Source of the DNA: Chitinophaga cymbidii
GTDB lineage: Bacteria; Bacteroidota; Bacteroidia; Chitinophagales; Chitinophagaceae
Assembly (NCBI RefSeq): GCF_007992715.1
Contig: NZ_BKAU01000005.1
Coordinates: 186,001-250,000, forward strand
Direction of reading: 5' to 3'
Length of the DNA stretch: 64,000 nt
The position numbers and the translations under genes are program-made. The notes under the pieces were generated by a model. The model was not told where the DNA came from. It did no database searches and saw nothing but the letters and a program-made list of their open reading frames with translations. Below, piece after piece: positions 34,201 to 42,200 of this stretch. Every line of letters begins with the position of its first letter. The stretch's first letter is position 1.

Positions 34201-34848
34201 AATGGAGTACTGAAGCATAATAGCCAGCGTGCCATTTTCGAGGTTTGACTGGCTCAATTTGATAGTTTTGGGTTCCATACCTACATAGGATACCAGCAGC
34301 ACGTCCCCTTCCGAGGCGTTCAGGCTTATAAACCCGTCACCATCAGTTACGCCTGAAACGTTTGTGTTTTTATTAAGAATTGAAGCGCCAGGCAAGGGTA
34401 TTCCCGCAGAATCAATGACCCTGATCCTGACAGGAGGTGGTTCCTGACTGGCTGTATTTGGCTGGCCAATTGTCGTATTGGTTAACTTTTGTGTAAAAAA
34501 AATTGTTTCCCCATCTATGTAGTATTTCACTGGCAGACCTTGTACAACCAGATTGAGCAACTCACGCAAGGGCATATTACTCGCGGAGATGGAATATGTA
34601 TGACTGGTTTTAAAAGTGCCGGCATTGTAAATGGCCCCAAAGCCTGTTTGCTTTTTTATGGAATGGAGCACCTGGTCTATGGTCAGCTTCTTACCTTGAA
34701 GGGTTATGTACTGTGCCGAGCTGGAAGCATGTGCATGAATAAAAACAATTGTCAGCAGAAAAGCGGTAATTCTCATTGTCCTCATGATTTTGGCAAGGCC
34801 CTGGTACTCCGATGATTTGAGGAGTCCCCAATAGCAGTTTTTTTGCAT
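31300..34848 (-). CDS. SusC/RagA-family TonB-dependent transporter with N-terminal STN signalling domain
   Basis: An outer-membrane transporter of 1,182 residues. The start at 34848 (MQKNCYWG) matches the conserved start box of the other two STN-type SusC genes; in-frame Met codons at 22 and 25 lie at the signal sequence (RITAFLLTIVFIHAHASSSA). The STN domain is about 48-115 (ITLQGKKLTIDQVLHSIKKQ), the regulatory-like domain about 141-205, then a plug (SIRGRSTLFANPDPLIVLDN, VIVITTKRGKYNQ) and barrel. TGYQTIPRERATGSF after the regulatory domain is shared almost word for word with the SusC at 39254, so these two are closer relatives. G+C is low (a 60-base line at 33001 has 26). Confidence 0.93.
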   Translation of the reverse strand: MQKNCYWGLLKSSEYQGLAKIMRTMRITAFLLTIVFIHAHASSSAQYITLQGKKLTIDQVLHSIKKQTGFGAIYNAGTFKTSHTYSISASNMPLRELLNLVVQGLPVKYYIDGETIFFTQKLTNTTIGQPNTASQEPPPVRIRVIDSAGIPLPGASILNKNTNVSGVTDGDGFISLNASEGDVLLVSYVGMEPKTIKLSQSNLENGTLAIMLQYSISALATVEVSVSTGYQTIPRERATGSFVVIDSALLNRSISTNILDRLDGTTSGLIFNKSLTNQGNNATISIRGRSTLFANPDPLIVLDNFPYDGDLNNINPADIESVTILKDAAAASIWGVRAGNGVIVITTKRGKYNQKPTIHFTNNLTLKAKPDQYYLPRLSSAEYIDAERFLFEKGAYNTTINNGFGAISDVVDILTRQRNNSITEQEAATALDRLKNQDVRNDINKYLLRESILQQHQLNINGGGLNNRYFISTAYDRNKNAAVSDQFDRITITANNTYQLLNNRAELFTGITFTNSITRSNITSYSPFTPYEQLADPNGNALPVYGGLQLLRRSYIDTAGDGKLLDWNFRPLEERYANTKDGLTDYRINTTFKYSLLDGLDISLNYQYERANGSRENLNNVNSFFTRNLINTHSITDGLTGDIRRVIPTGDIINRRNNSFGSHYGRFQLNFSRKFRQHHDVNVVAGIEVKSYRSDYNSQTLYGYDPLTASNQNATIDFTALYPLFYNPARSGRIPSEQMEQWASDRYRSYYFNGSYGFKSRYILSLSARKDQSNLFGVNSNQKGVPLWSAGFLYKLSEEDFYNISWLPKLAIRATYGYNGNVDRSMSALFTSTLFTYNMYNVLYARVVNPPNPSLRWEKIENINLGLDFSIHGNILQGSIEYYRKKGLDLIGSASIAPQTGISSFKGNTANILTNGIDVVLHAVISDRKIKWNTDFLLSFTRDKVTKYDFKQSTNLTVARSNPQNPAVNYPYYALFSFAWEGLNAEGNPVGIADGSESTNYAAILNSTNTEALVYSGNATPATFGSLRNTFSFGRASLSANITYKLGYYFRRNSISYATLLNGGVNAYQQADYSKRWQQPGDELRTNVPSFTYPANANRDNFYQYSTALIENASHIRLQDIQFNYLLNTGARFPLKNARLILYVRNIGILWKSTDHNIDPDFTLGNAIPDPLSVSMGINFNL

Positions 34849-34950
34849 AGATTTGCAAAGGTTTGGTTGTGAATAAAATGGTTGTCAGCCGTTGAAGGAT
34901 CATCCAGACTTTTGCCGGAAGCGAGCCCAATCGCTTCCGGTTTTTTGATC
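34843..34950 (-). promoter_or_regulatory. Conserved FecR-SusC leader, copy B
   Basis: Read on the minus strand: GATCAAAAAA, then a hairpin with arms CCGGAAGCGA and TCGCTTCCGG (34915-34940). After 66 bases comes CACAACCAAACCTTTGCAAA, then TCT and the ATG at 34848, continuing ATGCAAAAAAA. The hairpin arms and most of the loop match copy A at 22108-22133, although the genes themselves are diverged. Confidence 0.7.
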
Positions 34951-35046
34951 CCGGATTATTGTAACGGGGCGGAAAATGCCGCCCGGTGTACTATTCATGG
35001 TATTACAGGGCAACTCGCCCGGTTCCTGAAATGGCGCGACATTCTG

Positions 35047-36282
35047 TTACGGCAGAATAGTCAGTTTTCTTCCCTCCAGCCGATAGCGAATCCCGATTTT
35101 TTCAAAGTATTTCAGTACGCTGGTCAGTGGGGTGTTTCTGGTCATTTCCCCCCTGATTTGCCTTTCCGGTATTCCTTTCTCAAACACTACTTCAATATCA
35201 TACCAGCGTTCAAGTTGCCGCATAACCTGATCGAATGTTAGATCGGTAAAAATAAAGAACCCTGTTTTCCACGCCGTCACGTTGTCTATATTGGCATCGT
35301 TGATTACACGCACCGCATCCGAAATTTGAGCCTGCTGTCCGGGTTTCAAAACTATTCCAGGTTGTCTCTTTTGGGCAACCGGAGAATTCGATCCCGGCGG
35401 TTCTGAAGACGCAACTTTTGAGGAGGACCCCGTAACGGAACGGGGGGCAGGCAATACTTTTACTTCTACGCTGCCTTCTATCAGCGTTGCAGTAATGTTC
35501 TCTTCATTCTCGTAAGCATTTATGTTGAAATGTGTGCCTAATACCTCCACTTCAGCCCGACTATTTATGTTTACCCGGAACGGCATTTTTTTATTCTTCG
35601 CTACTTCAAAATAACCCTCGCCTGCCATTTCCACACGGCGCTCATTACCCAAGAAGACAGTGGGATAACGAATAGTGCTGGCGCTGTTCAGCCATACACC
35701 GGTACCGTCGGGCAATGTCAGGTGAAACTGGCGCCCTTTGGGTGTGGTTATCTTATTATACATCAATTCGTTCCCATTGCTTTCATATAGCAATGCTCCA
35801 TTCACGATCTTTGCCGCGGCCCCACCCTGCAATGACACTACTGTACCGCTTGCCACGCTATCCAGCAGTACTTCGCTGCCATCCGCCAAGGTGAGAATAG
35901 CCCCATTTCTACCTGGTGCCCTGTCCATGTACTGCTGAACAACGGTTGCAACCGGGGGGGATGACTGCCTGTCAGAAGACACGATAATAGCTACAGTCGC
36001 GCCGATAAAGAGAATAATTGACGCGGCGGCCCACCAAATGCGTTGGGCACGCATCCGTACCGGGTGCATGCGTGCATTAAGAAAAACATCCAACCGCTCT
36101 TTGATGTCAGGAGGATAAGCTTCTTCATAGGTGGATGCAGTCATTACCTGCTGCACAAAACCTTCGAGTGCCGCTTTATGTTCTGGCTGGGCGATCATTG
36201 AAGACAGCATAGCCTTTTCAGCGGTATTCAGGTCGCCAGTAAGATATTTATCCAGTAATTTGCGGAAAGTTTCCTGCTCCAT
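35047..36282 (-). CDS. FecR-family anti-sigma factor
   Basis: A 411-residue single-pass membrane protein. The cytoplasmic sigma-binding N-terminus (LLDKYLTGDLNTAEKAMLSS) is followed by a transmembrane helix at about 82-101. The periplasmic FecR domain contains NKITTPKGRQFHLTLPDGTG and WLNSASTIRYPTVFLGNERR. The C-terminal DUF4974 domain contains FFIFTDLTFDQVMRQLERWY. A ~40-residue Ser/Pro-rich insertion (about 277-310, PAPRSVTGSSSKVASSEPPG and on) interrupts the FecR region and is absent from the other two copies. It should relay the SusC STN signal to the sigma factor encoded 53 bases upstream. Confidence 0.93.
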   Translation of the reverse strand: MEQETFRKLLDKYLTGDLNTAEKAMLSSMIAQPEHKAALEGFVQQVMTASTYEEAYPPDIKERLDVFLNARMHPVRMRAQRIWWAAASIILFIGATVAIIVSSDRQSSPPVATVVQQYMDRAPGRNGAILTLADGSEVLLDSVASGTVVSLQGGAAAKIVNGALLYESNGNELMYNKITTPKGRQFHLTLPDGTGVWLNSASTIRYPTVFLGNERRVEMAGEGYFEVAKNKKMPFRVNINSRAEVEVLGTHFNINAYENEENITATLIEGSVEVKVLPAPRSVTGSSSKVASSEPPGSNSPVAQKRQPGIVLKPGQQAQISDAVRVINDANIDNVTAWKTGFFIFTDLTFDQVMRQLERWYDIEVVFEKGIPERQIRGEMTRNTPLTSVLKYFEKIGIRYRLEGRKLTILP

Positions 36283-36335
36283 ACTTAGAAGGACGCTTTT
36301 ATATTCCGGAGAAGGGGGGTGGGAATCAAAATATT

Positions 36336-36929
36336 TTACCGAAAGCAGTGCAAAGCCAGTACGATTACCGGCACGGTTTTGTCCGAATGGTCCTGCAAAT
36401 ATCTTCTTAGAAAACCCAGTGCCAATACGACATGCTCTTTTACCGTGTTTTTAGAAATGCCCAACTCGGTAGCTATTTCATCATATGTAAGCCCGTTTAT
36501 GCGGCTCATTTTGAAGATCTTCCGGCGTACAGGGGAGAGCGCTTCAATACCGGCATAAATCAATCCGCTTGTTTCTTTTAATTCCAGTTGCAGATCGGGA
36601 GAGGACATTTCTTCCACCAGGTCGCCAGGCATATCCGGAACGATCGCCATTACTTTTTTACGCATGGCGGAGATTACCTGGTTACGGCCAATAACATAAA
36701 TATAAACGCCGAAATTCTCCACTTGTGGAAGACTTGTGCGCTGTTCCCATATTTTCAAAAAGATGTCCTGTGTTAGTTCTTCGGCAGTTTGCGGAGATTT
36801 GGTAAGGGCGAGCGTACTGCCATATACCCTTTTCCAGAAAAGATCAACCAACAAGGCAAATGCTGCTGCATGACCTTCCGCTACTTGCTGTAGCAGGTAT
36901 TTCTCATTATCTGTCGTATGATGATTCAT
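36336..36929 (-). CDS. ECF RNA polymerase sigma factor (FecI/RpoE type)
   Basis: A 197-residue sigma factor for the minus-strand SusC/SusD operon. I chose the ATG at 36929 (MNHHTTDNEKYLLQQVAEGH); the frame is open to 37088, but the extra 53 residues are atypical. Region 2 reads AFALLVDLFWKRVYGSTLAL, then AEELTQDIFLKIWEQR. Region 4 reads IEALSPVRRKIFKMSRINGL and YDEIATELGISKNTVKEHVV. It is divergent from another sigma gene at 37156, with 226 bases between the two start codons. Confidence 0.93.
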   Translation of the reverse strand: MNHHTTDNEKYLLQQVAEGHAAAFALLVDLFWKRVYGSTLALTKSPQTAEELTQDIFLKIWEQRTSLPQVENFGVYIYVIGRNQVISAMRKKVMAIVPDMPGDLVEEMSSPDLQLELKETSGLIYAGIEALSPVRRKIFKMSRINGLTYDEIATELGISKNTVKEHVVLALGFLRRYLQDHSDKTVPVIVLALHCFR

Positions 36930-37155
36930 TCTCCCTGCAGAAGTTAGTTGATAGCCATAAAAGTAAGAAAAAACAGGAATTGTGCCTCTGTGCCCGCGTA
37001 TTCCAATGCGCATGTACCTCTCCACCACCCACCCCATTGCATATCCCGCAGAATTTGCCGAAATTCGTTCCCGATTGGGCATAACCAAAATCTTTTCATC
37101 CCATTAGTTTTCACCATTCAATAGCGTAACACATTCAATAATCAATATCGCTTCA
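36930..37155. promoter_or_regulatory. Shared divergent promoter region of two sigma-factor genes
   Basis: These 226 bases contain no gene and must carry promoters for both the minus-strand sigma gene (start 36929) and the plus-strand one (start 37156). On the + strand, TAGTTTTC (37106-37113) is one base off the TAnnTTTG -7 box. No clear box was found for the minus direction. Repeated ATTCAATA words lie at 37123 and 37134. Confidence 0.4.
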
Positions 37156-37746
37156 TTGAACGACGGCCATTTTACGGACACACCTGACCTTTATAAACGG
37201 ATTGCAGCGGGCGATGAATCAGCCTTCCGGCAGCTGTTCGAGATCTACGCACCGCGCCTGCAGGCACTGGCGGCGCGTATCACGGGATCAATGGCCGTGG
37301 CGGACGACCTGGTGCAGGATACTTTCCTCAAAATATGGGTAGCCCGCGACCAGTTGGCGGAAGTAGACCAACCCGCCTCCTGGATCAAAAAAATATGTTT
37401 CTTCCAGGCCGTGAATTACGTCCGCCGCCAAATGATCCATGGCAAAGTGATGGATGCCGTTGGATATGAAAAGAACAAATCCCTGCCCGTAGCGGATATG
37501 ATCGAATTCCGGCAGCTGCTCGGCCTGGTGAATAAAGCCGTGCAGCAATTACCCGACAAGCAACGGCAGATCTACCGCCTGAGCCGTGAACAGGCGCTGA
37601 GCATCAATGAAATCGCGCAACATATGGGCCTGGCCGTCAGCACGGTGAAGAACCTGCTGGTCATGGCCCTGAAAAATATCCGGGCCTCCCTGCAAAAGGC
37701 CGGTTATTCCTTTTTCCTCGCTGTATTGATCAGCATCTTCATCTGA
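37156..37746 (+). CDS. ECF RNA polymerase sigma factor (FecI/RpoE type)
   Basis: A 196-residue sigma factor for the plus-strand operon that ends in the ABC transporter genes. The only reasonable start is the TTG at 37156 (MNDGHFTDTPDLYKRIAAGD). Region 2 reads AFRQLFEIYAPRLQALAARI, then ADDLVQDTFLKIWVARDQL. Region 4 reads VQQLPDKQRQIYRLSREQAL, then INEIAQHMGLAVSTVKNLLV. The C-terminal tail (YSFFLAVLISIFI) is strongly hydrophobic, as often seen in Bacteroidota ECF factors. FecR follows after 106 bases. Confidence 0.93.
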   Translation: MNDGHFTDTPDLYKRIAAGDESAFRQLFEIYAPRLQALAARITGSMAVADDLVQDTFLKIWVARDQLAEVDQPASWIKKICFFQAVNYVRRQMIHGKVMDAVGYEKNKSLPVADMIEFRQLLGLVNKAVQQLPDKQRQIYRLSREQALSINEIAQHMGLAVSTVKNLLVMALKNIRASLQKAGYSFFLAVLISIFI

Positions 37747-37852
37747 ACCGGCGCCAGCCATCCGCTTGATTTTCACCTGCTCCAAAAAAAACTTTTCTTT
37801 TTTTCGGTACCAATTCCCCGCTCAATTGTCTGGTATATACAAAGGGACATCC

Positions 37853-39106
37853 ATGGAGCATAACGCCCGCCTGACATATTTACTGGAACGCCTCGCAGCA
37901 CGCACCGCCACAGAGGAAGAACTGAACGAACTGACCGCTTTGGTGGAACGGGGGGAAACCGGTATTTCCATCGAGGAGGTGGAAAGCTGGCTGGAGGAAC
38001 ACCGGCCGCAACCGCAGCCCGCCTTCGATGAGCAGCACTGGATGGCGGTGGCGGACCAGATATTGATGTCGGACAAGTTGTCCGGAGTGCCCGCAACACG
38101 GCTCACCAGCGAAGGCATTGACGGGATGAGCAACGGTAATCCCGGCAAGCGCGCGCCAAAGGTGCATTTCCTGCACGGATGGAGAAGATGGGGGGCCGCG
38201 GCAATAATACTGCTCACAGGCGCGGGCGCCTGGTTTATGAACCGCCATCGTCAGCCAGCACCAGCCTCCACAGTCGCGGAACACAAGCTGCTGGACGCGG
38301 AACCCGGAAGAAACGGCGCCGTTCTTACACTGGCCGATGGCTCCCAAATGGTGCTGGACAGCGCCGGCAACGGCGTTATCACCCGCCAGAACGGCACCTC
38401 CGTAATGCTGAAGGATAACGGGCTGCAATACACGCCCGAAGACCCCGGCTCCGGTGAGGTAAAATATAATACTATCACCACCTCAAAAGGCCGGCAGTTC
38501 CGGGTGGTATTGCCGGACGGCACCAAAGTGTGGCTCAACGCCACCAGCTCCCTGCGGTTCCCGACGGCTTTCTCCGGCACGGAGCGCCTGGTGGAGTTCT
38601 CCGGGGAAGCCTATTTCGAAGTAGCTAAAAATGCTTCGCAGCCCTTTAAATTAAAAGTACCCGGGAAAATAGACCTTGAAGTACTCGGCACCGCATTCAA
38701 TGTGAACGCCTATACGAATGAAAAAAACAGCTACACCACGCTGGTGGAGGGAGCTGTGAGAATATCCCTTACCGGCAAAAACGGCAGCGGGGTGGTATTA
38801 AAGCCGGGCGATCAGCTGCAGGCTGGCAGTGAAAGCATGGAAGTAACGCACAACGCAAACATGGAAAAGGCCATCGCCTGGAAGAACGGGTTGTTCAATT
38901 TCGATGGCGTGGGCCTGCGGGAAATGATGCGCCAGCTGGAACGCTGGTACGACCTGGAAGTGGTGTATGAAGGAAATGTGCCGGACGTGCGGTTCTTTGG
39001 GGAGATGAGCCGGACGCTGAAGCTCTCCGATGTATTGACCGGCCTGGAAAGGTCCGATGTGCATTTCCGCCTGGAAGAAGGGCCGCGCCTGATCGTAATG
39101 CCTTAA
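37853..39106 (+). CDS. FecR-family anti-sigma factor
   Basis: I chose the ATG at 37853 (MEHNARLTYLLERLAARTAT); the frame is open from 37766 without a credible start. The 417 residues have a cytoplasmic N-terminus, a transmembrane helix at about 113-130 (WGAAAIILLTGAGAWFM), a FecR domain (NTITTSKGRQFRVVLPDGTK, then WLNATSSLRFPTAFSGTERL) and DUF4974 (AWKNGLFNFDGVGLREMMRQ to the end). The N-terminal linker before the helix is ~25 residues longer than in the copy at 20888. It couples the sigma factor at 37156 to the SusC at 39254. Confidence 0.93.
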   Translation: MEHNARLTYLLERLAARTATEEELNELTALVERGETGISIEEVESWLEEHRPQPQPAFDEQHWMAVADQILMSDKLSGVPATRLTSEGIDGMSNGNPGKRAPKVHFLHGWRRWGAAAIILLTGAGAWFMNRHRQPAPASTVAEHKLLDAEPGRNGAVLTLADGSQMVLDSAGNGVITRQNGTSVMLKDNGLQYTPEDPGSGEVKYNTITTSKGRQFRVVLPDGTKVWLNATSSLRFPTAFSGTERLVEFSGEAYFEVAKNASQPFKLKVPGKIDLEVLGTAFNVNAYTNEKNSYTTLVEGAVRISLTGKNGSGVVLKPGDQLQAGSESMEVTHNANMEKAIAWKNGLFNFDGVGLREMMRQLERWYDLEVVYEGNVPDVRFFGEMSRTLKLSDVLTGLERSDVHFRLEEGPRLIVMP

Positions 39107-39126
39107 CATAAAACTGAAAAAAAACA

Positions 39127-39259
39127 GATCAACCGGCAAAAAAAAGCCGGAGGTGCGCTAACACTTCCGGCAACCTTTGATCACTCAAAGGGCTGGCTGA
39201 TTCAAAATCGGGTTTCGAGACCTCCATTTCTAACAACCAAACGTTGCAAATCTATGCAA
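39127..39259 (+). promoter_or_regulatory. Conserved FecR-SusC leader, copy C
   Basis: GATCAACC and an A-run precede a hairpin with arms GCCGGAGGTG (39146-39155) and CACTTCCGGC (39162-39171, one G-T pair). After 82 bases comes AACAACCAAACGTTGCAAAT, then CT and the ATG at 39254, continuing ATGCAAAAAAC. The loop and inner stem differ from copies A and B, but the order, polarity and start box are kept. Confidence 0.7.
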
Positions 39260-42200
39260 AAAACTGCTTTTTGGAGCCGTTGGGACTTGCCGTGCCGGCT
39301 CCCAACCAAAATGCTCCGGATCATGAGACTAACCAGTATTCTCCTTCTCGCCATTTGTTTACACGTATCAGCCAGCAGCTTTTCCCAGTCCATCACTTTC
39401 TCCGGAAAGGATGTGCCGGTGAAAAAGCTGTTTGCCGCCATTAAAAAGCAAACCGGTTTCGTGGTCTGGGGCAAATCCGAGCTGCTGCAGCAGGCAGGTA
39501 CGGTATCATTGTCCGTAGAGGATATGCCGCTGACGAGGTTCCTTGACCTCGTGGTGAAAGATCAGCCTTTCAGCTACAGGATAGCGGACAACACTATCAT
39601 GTTGTACAGCAAGCCCGCCCGGCCCGCAGAGGGCGGGGCGGCGCCGGCGGCGGATTCGCCGGTGACCGGCCGGGTGACCGACAGCACGGGGGCTGTCCTG
39701 ATCGGCGCCACGGTGCAGATCATAGGCGGCAGCCACACCGCCATTACAAATACAGAAGGGAGCTTTTCGCTTCCTGTGATGGCCGGGAACATCCTCCGCA
39801 TCAGCTTCATCGGTTATAAAACAAAAGAGATCGCCATCACGCGGGCGATGGTGCAAAGGGGCAGCATCGGCAATGTAGTGCTGGCAGTCAGCTCATCCAC
39901 ATTGACGGAACTGAACGTTACGGCCAATACCGGGTACCAGTCCATCCCCAAAGAGCGCGCCACCGGGTCATTCGGCGTGATCACGGAAGAAACGCTTGGC
40001 GCGAGGATGGAAACCAGTATTATGGACCGGCTGGAAGGTACGGTGCCGGGCCTTTTCATGCAGAACGGGGAGGTCAATATCCGCGGGCTCTCCACACTCT
40101 ACGGTAACCAGCGGCCGCTGTATGTGGTGGACGGTTTTCCGTATGAAGGCGATTTGGACTTCCTCAACCCTGCCGATGTGGTGAATGTAACGGTGATGAA
40201 AGATGCGGCGGCAGCCTCCATTTACGGTACCAGGGCCGCCAACGGTGTGATCTCCATCACTACCCGCCACGGCAGCAGCCGCAAGCTGACCGTCAACTTC
40301 AGCAGCACTGCATTCCTCACCGCCAAACCGGATGCCGGTTACATGAACCTGCTCAATTCTTCCCAGATGGTAGATCTGCAGCAGGAAACCTTCAACATGT
40401 GGCACCCCACTTACAACGACGCGATCCGGCGCGCGGGCCAGCCCAAAGCCATGGAAGCCCTGTACAACCACGAACAGGGCCTGATAGATGAAACGGAACT
40501 CAATACTATCCTGGATAATCTGAGGAAAGCGGACGGGCAAAGCCAGGTGGAAGACCTGTTCATGCGCAGCCGCATCAAGCATCGCCACGCTTTTTCCGTT
40601 AGTGGTGGGAACGATATTCACCAGTATAATATCATGATGAACTATACTGGCAACAGGGACTACGGGTTGCGTACCCGTACTGAAGACATCAACATAGGGC
40701 TGAAAGACAGGATAAAGGTGTTTGAATGGCTGGACGCTGAAATAGGCGCCTTTACGAATATCCGTGATAATACATTCGGTACGGAGCTCCCGGATACCTA
40801 TTACCGCGGCATGCCTTATGAGATCTTCCGAAATTCCGATGGAAGCCCCGTTCCGGTCACCAAACTGAAATCACCTTACGAGATCGAACGGCTGAAAAGC
40901 ATTGGATTGTATGATGAAACATTTTATCCGCTCGAAGAACTGGATAAAGCAGGTTTTTCCAATGCCGCGAATTATTTCAGGCTGCAGGGTGGCTTCACAG
41001 TGAAGATAATCAGCGGTCTTACGCTGGACCTGAAATACCAGACAGAGCGCGGCAGCAGCTATAATAAATCTTACTACGCCTCCGATTCCTATTATACCAA
41101 AAATATGATCAACGATGCGGCGCAACTCATCAATGGTGAACTGGTGAAAAACGTGCCCGACGGTGGACGGCTATTTGAAACAAGAGGAAGCTCAAAATCC
41201 TATACCGCCCGCGCGCAACTGAATTTCGACAAGCGTATCAGCCCGAAACATCACCTGTCTGCCCTCGCCGGCATGGAGCGCCGGGCCATCGTAAATTCAT
41301 CTACTTCCGTATTCAAAATGGGCTACAACGATAACAATCTGCAATACCTGCCCGTAGATGAAATTGCCCTCGGTAATCTGAAAGGGACAGAGTCCCTCAC
41401 CAGCACGTTCTCCTGGAGATACAACCAGAATAACAATTTCAATTACGGTGAGGACCGGTATATTTCAGCCTACGCCAACGCCGGCTACACCTACAACGGA
41501 AAATACAACGTTACCGGCAGCGTGCGTATAGACAACTCCAACCTCTTCGGCACCGATCCGCGTTACCGCTATGTGCCCCTGTGGTCCGTTGGCGCCAGCT
41601 GGCGGTTGACGGAAGAAGACTTCATGAAAGATATCAGCTGGCTGAACAGCCTGAGCATCCGCTCTACCTACGGGCTTGGCGGGAACGTGGCCAGAACGGT
41701 AGGGCCTTACCTGCAGGCAAGGTCTACCTTCTTCTCCGAAGCCAATGCCACCGCTACGGATATCATCTATCCGCCCAACAAATTATTGAGATGGGAGCGC
41801 ACTGCTACTACCAATGTTGGTGTGGATTTTACCGTGCTGAATAACCGTGTGTCCGGATCAATAGATTATTACATCCGCAACACCACGGACCTGCTGGGAG
41901 AAAAGGCCATAGACCCTACCAATGCATTCCCGAGCGCCCTGATCAACTACGGCAGCATGAACAACAAAGGCATCGAACTGGCGCTCAGCACCCGGAACAT
42001 CGTAAAGAAACACTTTACCTGGAGCAGCACGCTGTCCATGAGTTTCAACAAGAACAGGATGACCGAGATCAATACGCTCGGAGAAAACTACCTTGTTCTC
42101 ACGGGAGGATACGGTGTAAACCGCATCGGCTACCCGATGGACGCGGTGTTCAGCTTCCGGTCCGCCGGGCTTGATCCCACCAACGGCTCCATGAGGGTGT

